64,000 nucleotides of DNA from Methylotenera sp. RIFCSPLOWO2_02_FULL_45_14 (GTDB taxonomy: Bacteria; Pseudomonadota; Gammaproteobacteria; Burkholderiales; Methylophilaceae). The notes under the pieces were generated by a model. That model was not told the origin of the DNA. It saw only the letters and a list, made by a program, of their open reading frames with translations, and did not search any database. The stretch covers positions 32,026 through 96,025 of the forward strand of contig MHBU01000007.1 of assembly GCA_001803395.1 (NCBI GenBank). Reading direction: 5' to 3'. This document shows positions 36,352 through 45,982 of the stretch, piece after piece (the first letter of the stretch is position 1; every line of letters begins with the position of its first letter). The translations under genes were made by a program, and so were the position numbers.

Positions 36352-37253
36352 GTCCAACTACGCCAAAATTGTTATTGAACGAACCCTTGGCGCGCTATAC
36401 CAGCTGGCGTGTGGGCGGCCGTGCCGACCAGCTGTATATCCCAGCAGGGCTGGATGATTTGAGCGTATTTTTGCAGAACCTTGATGCAGCAGAACCGATA
36501 AACTTTATCGGGTTAGGTTCAAATTTGTTGGTTCGTGATGGCGGCGTACGCGGTACGGTGGTGTTGATGCATAACGTACTTACAGCATTGAAAATGGATG
36601 GTGAGTTTGTGTATGCCGAGGCAGGCGTGACATGTGCTAAATTAGCAAAGTTTTGCGCTAAAGAAGCTTTACGCGGCGGAGAGTTTTTTGCGGGGATTCC
36701 AGGCACAGTAGGCGGTGCACTTGCCATGAATGCAGGTTGCTACGGCAGCGAAACCTGGAACGTGGTGAAGCGCGTGACTACCATTAACAGAAGTGGTGAA
36801 CTAAATACGCGTGATGCTGCAGCATTTATTCCAAGTTATCGCCATGTTGAAATGCCGGTAGCCGATGAGTGGTTTGTCGCCGCTTGGCTTGGTTTGGCTA
36901 AGGGTGATGCATATGAATCTGCACAAAAAATTAAAGAATTATTAGCCAAACGCTTAGCGTCTCAACCGCTAAATTTGCCAAGTGCCGGTTCAACTTTTAG
37001 AAACCCGGCAGGTGATTATGCTGCAAGGTTGATAGAGGCGAGTGGATTAAAAGGCTACATCATTGGTGGTGCCCAAGTGTCAGAAAGACATGCCAATTTC
37101 ATTGTGAACGTAGGTGGTGCAACTGCGCTGGATATTGAGCTGTTAATTAAGCACATGCGTGACACCGTGCTTGAGCAGCAAGGCGTTTTGTTGCAACAGG
37201 AAGTAAAAGTATTGGGCGAGCTTTCATTAGGAGAGCTGGAGGTTAGAGAATGA
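36348..37253 (+). CDS. murB: UDP-N-acetylenolpyruvoylglucosamine reductase MurB
   Basis: FAD enzyme that reduces enolpyruvyl-UDP-GlcNAc to UDP-MurNAc. The 301-aa protein has the FAD-binding elements [45 protein letters not shown] and the C-terminal [19 protein letters not shown] (shown in part). The compact length suggests the short (type II) form. It overlaps murC and ddlB by 4 bp. Confidence 0.96.
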   Translation: MSPTTPKLLLNEPLARYTSWRVGGRADQLYIPAGLDDLSVFLQNLDAAEPINFIGLGSNLLVRDGGVRGTVVLMHNVLTALKMDGEFVYAEAGVTCAKLAKFCAKEALRGGEFFAGIPGTVGGALAMNAGCYGSETWNVVKRVTTINRSGELNTRDAAAFIPSYRHVEMPVADEWFVAAWLGLAKGDAYESAQKIKELLAKRLASQPLNLPSAGSTFRNPAGDYAARLIEASGLKGYIIGGAQVSERHANFIVNVGGATALDIELLIKHMRDTVLEQQGVLLQQEVKVLGELSLGELEVRE

Positions 37254-38158
37254 TGCGTGATTTTGGAAAAGTAGCGGTGCTGTTTGGAGGCAAGTCTGGC
37301 GAGCGTGAAGTGTCACTTAAAAGCGGCGCGGCTGTACTTGCGGCCTTACAACGGCAAGGTGTCGATGCGCACGCTTTCGATCCTGCCACACGCCCGCTAC
37401 ATGATTTGGAAAATTTCGATATTGCGATGATTTCCTTGCATGGACATTTTGGTGAAGATGGTGCCATGCAAGGTGCGTTGGAATTATTAGGCATTCCTTA
37501 TACAGGCAGCGGTGTGATGGCATCGGCGATTGGCATGGATAAATGGCGTACCAAGATGATTTGGTCTGCCGCGGGCATCAGCACCCCAGCCTTTGAGTTG
37601 GTGAAAGCTGACTCAGATTTTGTAGCGATAGAGCAAAAGCTAGGGCTGCCATTGTTTGTAAAACCTGCTAATGAAGGTTCGAGCATCGGTATCAGCAAAG
37701 TAAAACAAGCGGGTGATTTGAAAGCGGCTTATGAATTAGCGGCTAAATCTGACCCATTGGTCATTGCAGAGCAGTTTGTAGGTGGTGGTGAATACACTGT
37801 AGGTATTTTGGGCGATAAAGCATTGCCGATTGTGCGTATTGTGCCGAAAAATGAATTTTATGATTTTGAAGCCAAATACTTACGTGATGATACTGAGTAT
37901 CTGTGCCCGTGTGGTTTGAGTAGCGACAAAGAAGCGCAGATTCAGCAAGAAGCTTTGCAGGCGTTTAACGCGATTGGTTGCAGTGGCTGGGGGCGTGTAG
38001 ATTTCCTAATGGATGCCCAAGGCAATCATTACTTTTTAGAAGTGAATACCAGCCCAGGTATGACAGATCATAGCCTAGTGCCAATGGCAGCGAAGGCGGC
38101 AGGGATTAGTTTTGATGCATTGGTGATACGCATTTTGGAGTTGGCACATGTGGGATAA
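37250..38158 (+). CDS. ddlB: D-alanine-D-alanine ligase DdlB
   Basis: ATP-grasp ligase that makes D-Ala-D-Ala. The 302 aa include [34 protein letters not shown], the phosphate loop [15 protein letters not shown] and the metal-binding [17 protein letters not shown]. The first two codons are both ATG, so the start may be 37250 or 37253. It overlaps murB by 4 bp and ftsQ by 11 bp. Confidence 0.96.
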   Translation: MMRDFGKVAVLFGGKSGEREVSLKSGAAVLAALQRQGVDAHAFDPATRPLHDLENFDIAMISLHGHFGEDGAMQGALELLGIPYTGSGVMASAIGMDKWRTKMIWSAAGISTPAFELVKADSDFVAIEQKLGLPLFVKPANEGSSIGISKVKQAGDLKAAYELAAKSDPLVIAEQFVGGGEYTVGILGDKALPIVRIVPKNEFYDFEAKYLRDDTEYLCPCGLSSDKEAQIQQEALQAFNAIGCSGWGRVDFLMDAQGNHYFLEVNTSPGMTDHSLVPMAAKAAGISFDALVIRILELAHVG

Positions 38159-38909
38159 ACCCGCCTTACTTAACTGGATAGCTAACCTCTTGTTTGCGAT
38201 GAGTGTGGTGGTGATGCTATACACCGTGCTGTATGTGGTGGTGCATTTGCCAATTTTTCCGCTACGCGAGGTGAAAGTTGACGGCCAGTTAACGCATGTG
38301 ACACATGAGCAAGTAAAGTTAATTGCAGCAAAACATTTGAAAGGTAATTTTTTTACCTTAGATTTAATTACGGCACGTGATGCTTTTGAAAAGCTGCCTT
38401 GGGCGCGCAACGTGAGTGTGCGTAGGCGCTGGCCAGATAAATTAGACGTCATGATTGAAGAGCATCAAGCGTTTGCACGTTGGGGCAATGTGGCATTGGT
38501 GAATACGCATGGTGAATTATTTCACGCGGCTTCAAGCAGTGATTTACCCGTGTTTTATGGCCCCGATGACGGCGTGGTAGAAGTGGCATCGCAATATGAT
38601 GCATTTAATAAAGTGTTAAAAACGGCTAAGTTAGACATTGCGACATTGGCGTTAACCCCTAGGCGTGCATGGCAAATTACGACAACAAGTGGCATGGTCG
38701 TTGAGTTAGGTAGAACTGATATGCAGCCGCGTTTAGAAAAATTTACCAATGTATATGGCCGCACGATTGCGGGGTTGAATAAAAAGATTACTTATGCAGA
38801 TTTACGTTACCCCAATGGCTTTGCCTTGCGCCGGCCTATTGAGGCGATTAAATCTAACGACATTAAGTCAAAAGACACCGTTAAAAAACAGACAGGAGCC
38901 GTGACCTAG
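38148..38909 (+). CDS. ftsQ: Cell division protein FtsQ
   Basis: Bitopic divisome protein that recruits FtsB and FtsL. The 253 aa have a membrane helix (about 9-33), a POTRA domain beginning [18 protein letters not shown] and the beta domain through about residue 235. The last residues are Lys/Ser-rich. It overlaps ddlB by 11 bp and ends 19 bp before ftsA. Confidence 0.95.
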   Translation: MWDKPALLNWIANLLFAMSVVVMLYTVLYVVVHLPIFPLREVKVDGQLTHVTHEQVKLIAAKHLKGNFFTLDLITARDAFEKLPWARNVSVRRRWPDKLDVMIEEHQAFARWGNVALVNTHGELFHAASSSDLPVFYGPDDGVVEVASQYDAFNKVLKTAKLDIATLALTPRRAWQITTTSGMVVELGRTDMQPRLEKFTNVYGRTIAGLNKKITYADLRYPNGFALRRPIEAIKSNDIKSKDTVKKQTGAVT

Positions 38910-38928
38910 TTCACGGAAGGGGTAAATA

Positions 38929-40167
38929 ATGAGCAGAATCAAAGAAGATAAAAATTTAATTGTAGGGTTGGATATAGGCACATCAAAAATTGTGGCTATT
39001 GTTGCTGAGCTGCAACCTGAAGGCACACTCAAAGTGATTGGGCTGGGGCAGCATATTTCGCGCGGCTTAAAAAAAGGCGTGGTGGTGAATATAGAGTCAA
39101 CCATGCAATCAATTCAGCGTGCGTTAGAAGAAGCCGAGTTGATGGCTGATTGTAAAATCAATAATGTTTATACCGGCATTGCTGGCAGCCACATTAAGAG
39201 CATTAACTCTCACGGCATGGTGAAGATTAAAGATGCTGAAGTTTCACAAATGGATGTAGATCGTGTGATTGAAACAGCACGCGCCATTGCATTGCCAGCG
39301 GACCAGCAGATTCTGCATATCTTGACGCAAGAATTCATTATTGACGGCCAAGAAGACGTGCGCGAACCGCTAGGCATGAGTGGCATGAAGTTAGAAGTAA
39401 AAGTGCATATCGTCACGGGCGCAGTGGCGGCCGCACAAAATATTGTGAAGTGCATCAAGCGCTGCGGTATTGAAGTGAGCGATTTAATTTTGCAGCCATT
39501 GGCATCAAGCTTGGCCGTGCTGACTGAAGATGAAAAAGAATTAGGTGTTTGCTTAGTTGATATTGGTGGCGGTACCACTGATATTGCAGTGTTCAAGCAA
39601 GGCGCGATACGTCATACCGCCGTGGTGCCGATTGCCGGTGACCAAATGACCAATGATGTGGCCGTTGCATTTCGTACCCCGACGCAATCAGCAGAAGACA
39701 TCAAAATCAAGCATGGTTGCGCATTACGCCAACTGGCTGACCCACGTGAAGTGGTTGAAGTGCCTGGTGTGGATGGCCGTGATCCGCGTCAGTTATCAGT
39801 ACAAACCCTGGCTGAGGTGCTAGAGCCGCGAGTGGTTGAGCTTTATGAGTTAGTGCTAAATGAACTGCGCCGTAGCGGGATGGAAGAAATGATTGCATCC
39901 GGCATTGTGGTTACCGGTGGTTCAGCCATGATGCGCGGCATGGTGGAGCTAGGCGAAGAGATTTTTCACATGCCAGTGCGTTTAGGTATGCCACGTTATG
40001 TGGGCGGTTTGTCAGAGGTAGTGAGCAACCCAAGATACGCCACAGGCGTGGGCTTGGTGTTGATGGGTAAACAGCAGCTGGAAAGACACATCAATGGGCA
40101 AATGGAATCTAGCTCGTTTGGCAGAATTTTAGAAAGAATGAAGAGTTGGTTTCAGGGCAATTTTTGA
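38929..40167 (+). CDS. ftsA: Cell division protein FtsA
   Basis: Actin-like ATPase that tethers FtsZ to the membrane. The 412-aa protein has phosphate-binding strands GLDIGTSKIVAIVAE and VDIGGGTTDIAVF, the 1C domain in between, VTGGSAMMRGM, and a C-terminal amphipathic helix (RILERMKSWFQGNF) for membrane attachment. ATG preceded by GGAAGGGGTAAATA. It is followed by a 170-bp spacer with odd low-complexity sequence before ftsZ. Confidence 0.97.
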   Translation: MSRIKEDKNLIVGLDIGTSKIVAIVAELQPEGTLKVIGLGQHISRGLKKGVVVNIESTMQSIQRALEEAELMADCKINNVYTGIAGSHIKSINSHGMVKIKDAEVSQMDVDRVIETARAIALPADQQILHILTQEFIIDGQEDVREPLGMSGMKLEVKVHIVTGAVAAAQNIVKCIKRCGIEVSDLILQPLASSLAVLTEDEKELGVCLVDIGGGTTDIAVFKQGAIRHTAVVPIAGDQMTNDVAVAFRTPTQSAEDIKIKHGCALRQLADPREVVEVPGVDGRDPRQLSVQTLAEVLEPRVVELYELVLNELRRSGMEEMIASGIVVTGGSAMMRGMVELGEEIFHMPVRLGMPRYVGGLSEVVSNPRYATGVGLVLMGKQQLERHINGQMESSSFGRILERMKSWFQGNF

Positions 40168-40320
40168 GTAGTTAGTTAGTCGTTAGTGGGTAGTTGTTAG
40201 TTTGTGGTTTAAGGCAGTTAGTGATTGTGGTTGTTAGCTGGTGTAGTCCTTATTTGTTAGTTGCGAGCATCAACTAATGACTAAATACTATTCACTATCA
40301 ACTGTTTACGGAAAGTTAAA
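40168..40320. repeat. Low-complexity GTTAGT-rich spacer between ftsA and ftsZ
   Basis: The first two thirds are nearly free of C on the plus strand and built of degenerate GTTAGT/TAGTTGT words. The last third holds the complementary words (CAACTAATGACTAA, CTATCAACTG). A small hairpin lies at 40257-40277 (TTAGTTG and CAACTAA arms). No reading frame or terminator T-run is seen. It lies where the promoter of ftsZ often lies. Confidence 0.6.
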
Positions 40321-40336
40321 AAGAGGAGGCAGTAAA

Positions 40337-41527
40337 ATGTTTGAAATTATGGAAAAAAATTCACAAGAGGCCGTGATTAAAGTCATTGGTGTTGGCGGTT
40401 GCGGCGGCAACGCGGTTGCACACATGATTGAAAAAAACGTTGGTGGCGTTGAATTTATTTGCGCTAATACCGATATGCAGGCTTTGAAAAAAAGCCAAGC
40501 TAAAACTGTATTGCAAATGGGCGAGGCAATGACAAGGGGTTTAGGTGCTGGTGCTAAACCTGAAGTGGGGCGCGAAGCCGCACTGGAAGACCGCGATGCG
40601 ATTGCTGAGCTGATTGATGGTGCAGATATGCTGTTTATCACGGCAGGGATGGGTGGCGGCACGGGTACTGGTGCGGCACCTGTGATTGCGAAAATCGCGA
40701 AAGAGATGGGTATTTTGACGGTAGCTGTCGTAACAAAACCGTTTTCATTCGAAGGAAAACGCACTAAAGTCGCATCTGATGGTCTAGAAGAATTATCTAA
40801 GTACGTTGATTCTTTAATCGTGATTCCTAACGAAAAGTTGATGGAAGTATTGGGCGAAGACGTACCATTCCTGGAAGCGTTCAGAGCTGCCAATGATGTA
40901 TTGCACAATGCGGTTTCAGGCATTGCTGAAATCATCAATTGCGCGGGTATGGTGAACGTTGACTTTGCCGACGTACGCACAGTAATGAGTGAGATGGGCA
41001 TGGCGATGATGGGCTCTGCGTTAGCAACAGGTCCTGATCGCGCGCGTATTGCAGCTGAGCAAGCGGTGGCAAGCCCGTTGTTAGAAGATGTCAATTTGGC
41101 GAATGCGCGTGGCGTTTTAGTGAATATTACCACTTCAAGCGCTTTCAAAATGAAAGAGTACTATGACGTGATGAATACCATCAAAGCCTTTACTGCGGAA
41201 GACGCAACCGTGATTGTAGGTAACGTGTTTGATGAATCTATGGGTGATAGTTTACGTGTGACGATGGTGGCCACTGGTTTAACTGGCGCACAACGCCGCC
41301 AGCAAAAACCAGAACTACGTGTGATGACACAAGAAGTAGTACGCAACGGCACAACTGGTCAACCAATATACATTGGTGGCGCTATGGCTGGTAATGGCAT
41401 GATGGTTGAGGATGAAGCACCAGCAGTGTTTGGTTCAAACAGTCGTCGTGCGCAGGTAGATGCGATGAAAAATTCAGGGATGGAAGAATATGATATTCCT
41501 GCATTTTTACGTAAACAAGCTGACTAA
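40337..41527 (+). CDS. ftsZ: Cell division protein FtsZ
   Basis: Tubulin-like GTPase that forms the Z ring. The ATG at 40337 (MFEIMEKNSQEAVIKVIGVG) is chosen for the strong AAGAGGAGG upstream; an in-frame upstream start would add 20 unconserved residues. 396 aa. Motifs: GVGGCGGNAV, the tubulin signature MGGGTGTGAAP, the T7 loop region VDFADVRTVM and the C-terminal peptide EEYDIPAFLRKQAD for binding FtsA and other partners. Confidence 0.98.
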   Translation: MFEIMEKNSQEAVIKVIGVGGCGGNAVAHMIEKNVGGVEFICANTDMQALKKSQAKTVLQMGEAMTRGLGAGAKPEVGREAALEDRDAIAELIDGADMLFITAGMGGGTGTGAAPVIAKIAKEMGILTVAVVTKPFSFEGKRTKVASDGLEELSKYVDSLIVIPNEKLMEVLGEDVPFLEAFRAANDVLHNAVSGIAEIINCAGMVNVDFADVRTVMSEMGMAMMGSALATGPDRARIAAEQAVASPLLEDVNLANARGVLVNITTSSAFKMKEYYDVMNTIKAFTAEDATVIVGNVFDESMGDSLRVTMVATGLTGAQRRQQKPELRVMTQEVVRNGTTGQPIYIGGAMAGNGMMVEDEAPAVFGSNSRRAQVDAMKNSGMEEYDIPAFLRKQAD

Positions 41528-41674
41528 ATAGTTAAGGTTCGCTGTTGATAAGGCGATGAAGCCGGCTTGAGGCTGTTGCAATGAATTATGTTATTATTTG
41601 CTTGATTCATAAGGCAAATATACAGGTCATTATCAAGTGGCTAACACGTTTTAGAACAGGAAAATAGAGAGTAC

Positions 41675-42604
41675 ATGTTAAAGCAACGCACATTAAAACA
41701 AGCGATTAGCGCCACAGGCGTTGGATTGCACAACGGCGAGAAGGTTACTCTTACCCTGCGCCCGGCTGCGCCCGACACTGGCATTGTTTTCAAACGGGTT
41801 GATCTGCCTCAACCCAATGAAATCTTGGCTACTCCAAGCGCAGTGCACGACACACGCATGTGTTCTGCGCTAGAAGCCAATGGCGCCCGCGTTGCGACGG
41901 TTGAACATATCATGTCAGCATTGGCTGGCTTAGGTATCGATAACGTGTATGTGGATGTAGATGCTTCTGAAATACCCATTATGGATGGAAGCTCGGGACC
42001 TTTTGTATTTTTATTGCAGCAAGCGGGTATTGTTGAGCAAGCTGCACCTAAAAAATTTATACGGGTTAAAAAAGTCGTTGAAGTCAAAGAGGCTGATAAA
42101 TGGGTGCGTTTTGAGCCTTATCACGGTTTTAAAATAGACTTTACCATTGATTTCAATCACCCGGTATTTGAGCATTCCGGCAATAATGTCAAAATTGATT
42201 TTGCTGCTGATTCTTACATTAAAGAAATTAGTCGTGCACGTACCTTTGGTTTTATGCACGAGGTTGAGTATTTACGCTCCAATGGTTTAGCACGTGGCGG
42301 TAGTTTAGATAACGCCATTGTGTTGGATGAATACCGTGTATTAAATACTGACGGTTTGCGCTACGACGATGAGTTCGTGAAGCATAAAGTATTGGATGCG
42401 ATTGGTGATTTATATATGCTGGGTCATCCGATACTCGGTGCTTTTTATGCCTATAAATCTGGGCATGCACTCAATAACCAGTTGTTGCGTGCGCTGCTGC
42501 AAGATGAAGCCGCTTGGGAATATACAACGTTTGAAAAAACCGATGACGCACCGGCTGCATTTTTGTCACAATCTAAGCAATTAAAGCCAGAACCTATTTA
42601 CTAA
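41675..42604 (+). CDS. lpxC: UDP-3-O-acyl-N-acetylglucosamine deacetylase LpxC
   Basis: Zinc deacetylase, committed step of lipid A synthesis. The 309 aa include [31 protein letters not shown] with the zinc-binding His, [13 protein letters not shown], and the [14 protein letters not shown] motif with the other zinc ligands and [12 protein letters not shown]. Its place at the end of the dcw cluster is usual and shows a Gram-negative envelope with lipopolysaccharide. Confidence 0.97.
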   Translation: MLKQRTLKQAISATGVGLHNGEKVTLTLRPAAPDTGIVFKRVDLPQPNEILATPSAVHDTRMCSALEANGARVATVEHIMSALAGLGIDNVYVDVDASEIPIMDGSSGPFVFLLQQAGIVEQAAPKKFIRVKKVVEVKEADKWVRFEPYHGFKIDFTIDFNHPVFEHSGNNVKIDFAADSYIKEISRARTFGFMHEVEYLRSNGLARGGSLDNAIVLDEYRVLNTDGLRYDDEFVKHKVLDAIGDLYMLGHPILGAFYAYKSGHALNNQLLRALLQDEAAWEYTTFEKTDDAPAAFLSQSKQLKPEPIY

Positions 42605-42657
42605 ATAGAGGCAGCCTTAATAGTTTGAAAATGTAATATTCAAGAAAGGGGCGTGCC

Positions 42658-42840
42658 GTGTTAATGATTCGCCTGATATTGGTGTTGCTAGGCATTACCG
42701 CAATGGTACTGCTTGGCTTATACTTGCTGCTGGATGATAAGAAATACCTGCATTATTTCAAACAAACACTCAAATACACCCTGTTTTTAGTGATTGTTGT
42801 GGTGGTTCTGTTTGTATTGCGCCGAATACTCTATGTTTAA
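42658..42840 (+). CDS. Small two-helix membrane protein, unknown
   Basis: A 60-aa protein made almost only of two hydrophobic helices (about 4-26 and 39-57) joined by a charged turn (DDKKYLHYFKQT). The start is the GTG at 42658 or the ATG at 42664, with AAAGGGGCG upstream. It overlaps the start of slt by 8 bp, so the two are probably co-expressed. I do not recognise a family. Confidence 0.6.
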   Translation: MLMIRLILVLLGITAMVLLGLYLLLDDKKYLHYFKQTLKYTLFLVIVVVVLFVLRRILYV

Positions 42841-44866
42841 TGTAATAAAAAAATTAAAAAAGAACCGCGTGACTTTTACAAGTTACTGTATTTTCTTAAC
42901 CACATTTCTAAGTGCACTGTGTTTATCCAGCCAGGCATTGGCATTGTCTGATCAGGCATTACTTCAACAGGCACGCGAATCTTATGCCGCTAAAAATGAA
43001 ATAGCGTTAGCGGAAGATGCAAGCCAACTTAAAACACAGCAATACATATTAGCGCCGTATGCGGATTATTGGCTGATGTTGCTTAAATTAGAACAAGCAC
43101 GTGATGAAGAGGTGCAGAATTTTTTAGCCCAATATGGGGATATGCCGTTTGCTGATCGTCTGCGCGGTGAATGGTTAAAAAAATTAGCCAAGCAACAGAA
43201 TTGGGTCGCATTTTTTGATGAATATACCTATTTCAAGCGCGAAGATACCGCACTGCAGTGTTACGCCTTGTTTGGGCAAATGCAGATGGCAGAAGTTGAT
43301 GTAGGCGCTGATGCTAGAAATTTATGGCTCACGACTGCTGACTTACCAAGCAACTGCAATCAACTATTTGATTTAATGCAACAAACAGGCATGCTAAGCG
43401 CCGAGGATATTTGGGCAAGATTTAGATTGGCATTGCAAGAGGGGAAGTTGGGTCTTGCCAAAAGCATTGCGAAACGCTTACCTGATTTTGATGAAAAAAA
43501 TCTTAAGCTGTTAGATGTTGCGAACCTAACGCCACAAGCTTTGCTAGAAAATAAACCAAGCACCGTTAAGTCTGGCAGTAAAAAAACGAATGTGACGATG
43601 ACAGCTTCATTTAAAACTCGTGAAGGTATTGAGATCAATCTTTATGCGCTGGATCGTTTAGCGCGCAACAATATAGAGAACGCAATTACAGTATTTGATC
43701 GACTGCAAACTAACTTTTCGGCAGAAAATCGCACTTTTGGCTGGGGGCGTATTGCTTACCACGCGGCACGTAGTCATCACCCCAACGCGCTTCAATACTA
43801 CGCTTTAGCAAATGGCGTAGCTTTGGATAAAGAGCAACTCGCTTGGCAGGTGCGGGCAGCGTTGCGTGCAGAAGATTGGGCGGTGGTGAAAAGTGCAATA
43901 TCAGCAATGCAACCCAAGCAAGCTGAAGAGGGGGCTTGGCGTTACTGGAAAGCACGTGCTTTAAAAGCAATGAATTCGCAGGTTGAAGCAAATGCCATAT
44001 TGGGTCCGCTTTCTAAAGAACGCCATTATTATGGTTGGCTAGCCGCTGAAGAGTTAGAAAGTGTGATGGGAAATCCACAAATACAGTACACCGCTACTGA
44101 ATTGGAAGTGACCGCGATTGCCAGTCATCCCGCGATTAAGCGTGCAGTTGAGCTACAGCGCCTGGATATGCGCTGGGAGGCTAAAGCCGAATGGGTGTGG
44201 GCAACGCGAGGTTTTGATGACAAGCAGTTACTTGCAGCAGCTGAATATGCAGTGCGACAAAAATGGTATGACATTGCCATTAGTACAGCAGATAACACTA
44301 GGCAGATACATGATTTTAATTTGCGTTATCCAACACCCTATCGTGATTTAATGCGTTTTTCGGCAAGTCAGCAAAATGTAGATGAAGCCTGGGTGTATGG
44401 CTTAACGCGTCAAGAAAGCCGTTTTATGCACTTTGCAAAATCAGGAGTGGGCGCCTCTGGCTTAATGCAGGTGATGCCGGCGACGGCTAAGTGGGCAGCT
44501 AAGCGGATGGGTTTAGATGGCTACAGCAATGACATGATTCATGATTTACCCACTAATATTGGTATTGGCACTTACTACATGCGCTACACCTTAGAGTTAA
44601 TGAATGGTCAAGCGGTGATGGCAACCGCTGCTTACAATGCAGGTCCTAGCCGAGCAAGACGTTGGGTGGCAACCAAACCATTAGAGGCGGCAATTTACAT
44701 AGAAACGATTCCATATAGTGAAACAAGAGGCTATGTACAGAAAGTGATGGTCAATGCCCAAATGTATGCCCCTCGCTTAGGCACTAGCATACAAAGCTTG
44801 AAATCTCGCATGGGTATTGTGCCTGGCAGTGGTAAGCCTGAAACGATATTGGCGGATAGTGAATGA
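42833..44866 (+). CDS. slt: Soluble lytic transglycosylase Slt-like
   Basis: Periplasmic enzyme that cleaves peptidoglycan to 1,6-anhydro products. The ATG at 42833 (MFNVIKKLKKNRVTF) gives 677 aa with a positively charged start and a signal helix (SYCIFLTTFLSALCLSSQALA, given in part; cleavage likely after ALA). A long superhelical U/L domain (about 40-480) precedes the SLT domain, with the catalytic Glu in LTRQESRFM, then SGASGLMQVMPATA-like sequence (here GASGLMQVMPATAKWAAK) and TAAYNAGPSRARRW. It overlaps the small membrane protein gene. Confidence 0.93.
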   Translation: MFNVIKKLKKNRVTFTSYCIFLTTFLSALCLSSQALALSDQALLQQARESYAAKNEIALAEDASQLKTQQYILAPYADYWLMLLKLEQARDEEVQNFLAQYGDMPFADRLRGEWLKKLAKQQNWVAFFDEYTYFKREDTALQCYALFGQMQMAEVDVGADARNLWLTTADLPSNCNQLFDLMQQTGMLSAEDIWARFRLALQEGKLGLAKSIAKRLPDFDEKNLKLLDVANLTPQALLENKPSTVKSGSKKTNVTMTASFKTREGIEINLYALDRLARNNIENAITVFDRLQTNFSAENRTFGWGRIAYHAARSHHPNALQYYALANGVALDKEQLAWQVRAALRAEDWAVVKSAISAMQPKQAEEGAWRYWKARALKAMNSQVEANAILGPLSKERHYYGWLAAEELESVMGNPQIQYTATELEVTAIASHPAIKRAVELQRLDMRWEAKAEWVWATRGFDDKQLLAAAEYAVRQKWYDIAISTADNTRQIHDFNLRYPTPYRDLMRFSASQQNVDEAWVYGLTRQESRFMHFAKSGVGASGLMQVMPATAKWAAKRMGLDGYSNDMIHDLPTNIGIGTYYMRYTLELMNGQAVMATAAYNAGPSRARRWVATKPLEAAIYIETIPYSETRGYVQKVMVNAQMYAPRLGTSIQSLKSRMGIVPGSGKPETILADSE

Positions 44867-44941
44867 TTTACTGTGAAAATTAAAACTTAAATCAGCCCAC
44901 GAAGCCACAAAAAACACCAAATGAGCCATTTACCCAGCATA

Positions 44942-44967
44942 GGCGTATTAGCGAAACGTAATACGCC
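44942..44967. repeat. Small palindrome GGCGTATTA/TAATACGCC
   Basis: Nine-bp perfect arms around an 8-base loop, 76 bp after slt. Similar GCGTATTACGC palindromes are common intergenic repeats in proteobacteria, as remembered. It could also act as a 3' end structure for slt; no T-run follows directly. Confidence 0.45.
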
Positions 44968-45028
44968 GTATAGCGACTTTTGTGTAAAGGTCTCTTTCTA
45001 AAGTTAAACAAAAAAACAAAGGTTAAAC

Positions 45029-45976
45029 ATGCAAATAAAAAAAGTAGCGATATTAGGCGGTTCAGGTTTTGTAGGTAGTGCGGTAGTGGCTAAATTAGCG
45101 GTGGCAGGTTATTTGGTAACCGTATTAACGCGTCGTTACGAGTCAGCAAAACATCTAATCTTATTGCCCAATGTCAATGTGGTGGAATGCAATATATTGG
45201 ATTATCACGCGTTAAATTCAGCTTTAAGAGGGATGGATGCGGTCATCAATTTGGTCGGAATTTTGCATCAAAGCCGGCGTGTAAGTTTTAACACCATGCA
45301 CCACCAATTGCCTGCGCAACTCGCAAGAATTTGTGCAGACTTAGGCATTAAACGCCTATTGCATATGAGCAGCTTGCAGGCCGCCAGCACCGCACCTAGC
45401 CAGTATTTACGCTCTAAAGCGGCGGGGGAGTCGGCGCTGTTGGCATTAAAAAATCAACTTAACATAACCATTTTTAAACCATCCATTATTTTTGGACGAG
45501 GTGATCGTTTTATCAATCTTTTTGCCACGCTCATTAAGTTTTTACCCGTCATTTTGCTCGCTAAGTCAAATGCAAAATTTCAACCAATCTGGGTAGAAGA
45601 TGTCGCCAGTTGTTTTGTTAACAGCCTGGAACATACGGCTACCTATGGTCAAAGCTACGAGCTGGCAGGACCTACGGTATATACCTTCCGTGAATTGGTG
45701 CAAAAAGTGATGCACACATTAGGCTTGCAGCGTCCAATTATAGGTTTAAACGATACGCTCTCATACGCGCAAGCTTATATGATGGAGCTATTACCTATCA
45801 AGCTCATGTCGCGTGACAATGTGTGCTCAATGGAAATAGACAGCATTAGTCAGCAACCGATACCGGCAATATTGGGTATAGAGCCCACCGCGTTAGAAGC
45901 GGTTATTCCTGATTACCTGGTGGACAAAACGCCACGCGGTGCATACGACCGTTTTCGCAGTGCTGCTGCTCGGTAG
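45029..45976 (+). CDS. NAD(P)-binding epimerase/reductase, complex I NDUFA9-like family
   Basis: A 315-aa atypical short-chain dehydrogenase. The N-terminal Rossmann loop VAILGGSGFVGSAVVAKLA is clear, followed by DAVINLVGIL and, near 110, LLHMSSLQAAS. The usual YxxxK is replaced by SQYLRSKAAGE, which keeps Tyr and Lys (Y-x3-K) in register. The closest remembered group is the NDUFA9-like subfamily found next to cca in betaproteobacteria; substrate unknown. No membrane anchor is evident. It is followed by cca after 6 bp. Confidence 0.82.
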   Translation: MQIKKVAILGGSGFVGSAVVAKLAVAGYLVTVLTRRYESAKHLILLPNVNVVECNILDYHALNSALRGMDAVINLVGILHQSRRVSFNTMHHQLPAQLARICADLGIKRLLHMSSLQAASTAPSQYLRSKAAGESALLALKNQLNITIFKPSIIFGRGDRFINLFATLIKFLPVILLAKSNAKFQPIWVEDVASCFVNSLEHTATYGQSYELAGPTVYTFRELVQKVMHTLGLQRPIIGLNDTLSYAQAYMMELLPIKLMSRDNVCSMEIDSISQQPIPAILGIEPTALEAVIPDYLVDKTPRGAYDRFRSAAAR

Positions 45977-45982
45977 TCTTAA

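Noticed and set aside
40306-41148. A 280-codon open frame on the minus strand opposite ftsZ
   Set aside because: It mirrors the codon pattern of ftsZ, has a composition unlike a protein (rich in Ser, Ala, Pro) and no recognisable domain or ribosome site.
44867-45028. A tRNA or small RNA gene after slt
   Set aside because: Only a 9-bp palindrome is present; no cloverleaf, no CCA-type 3' end and no promoter-terminator pair.
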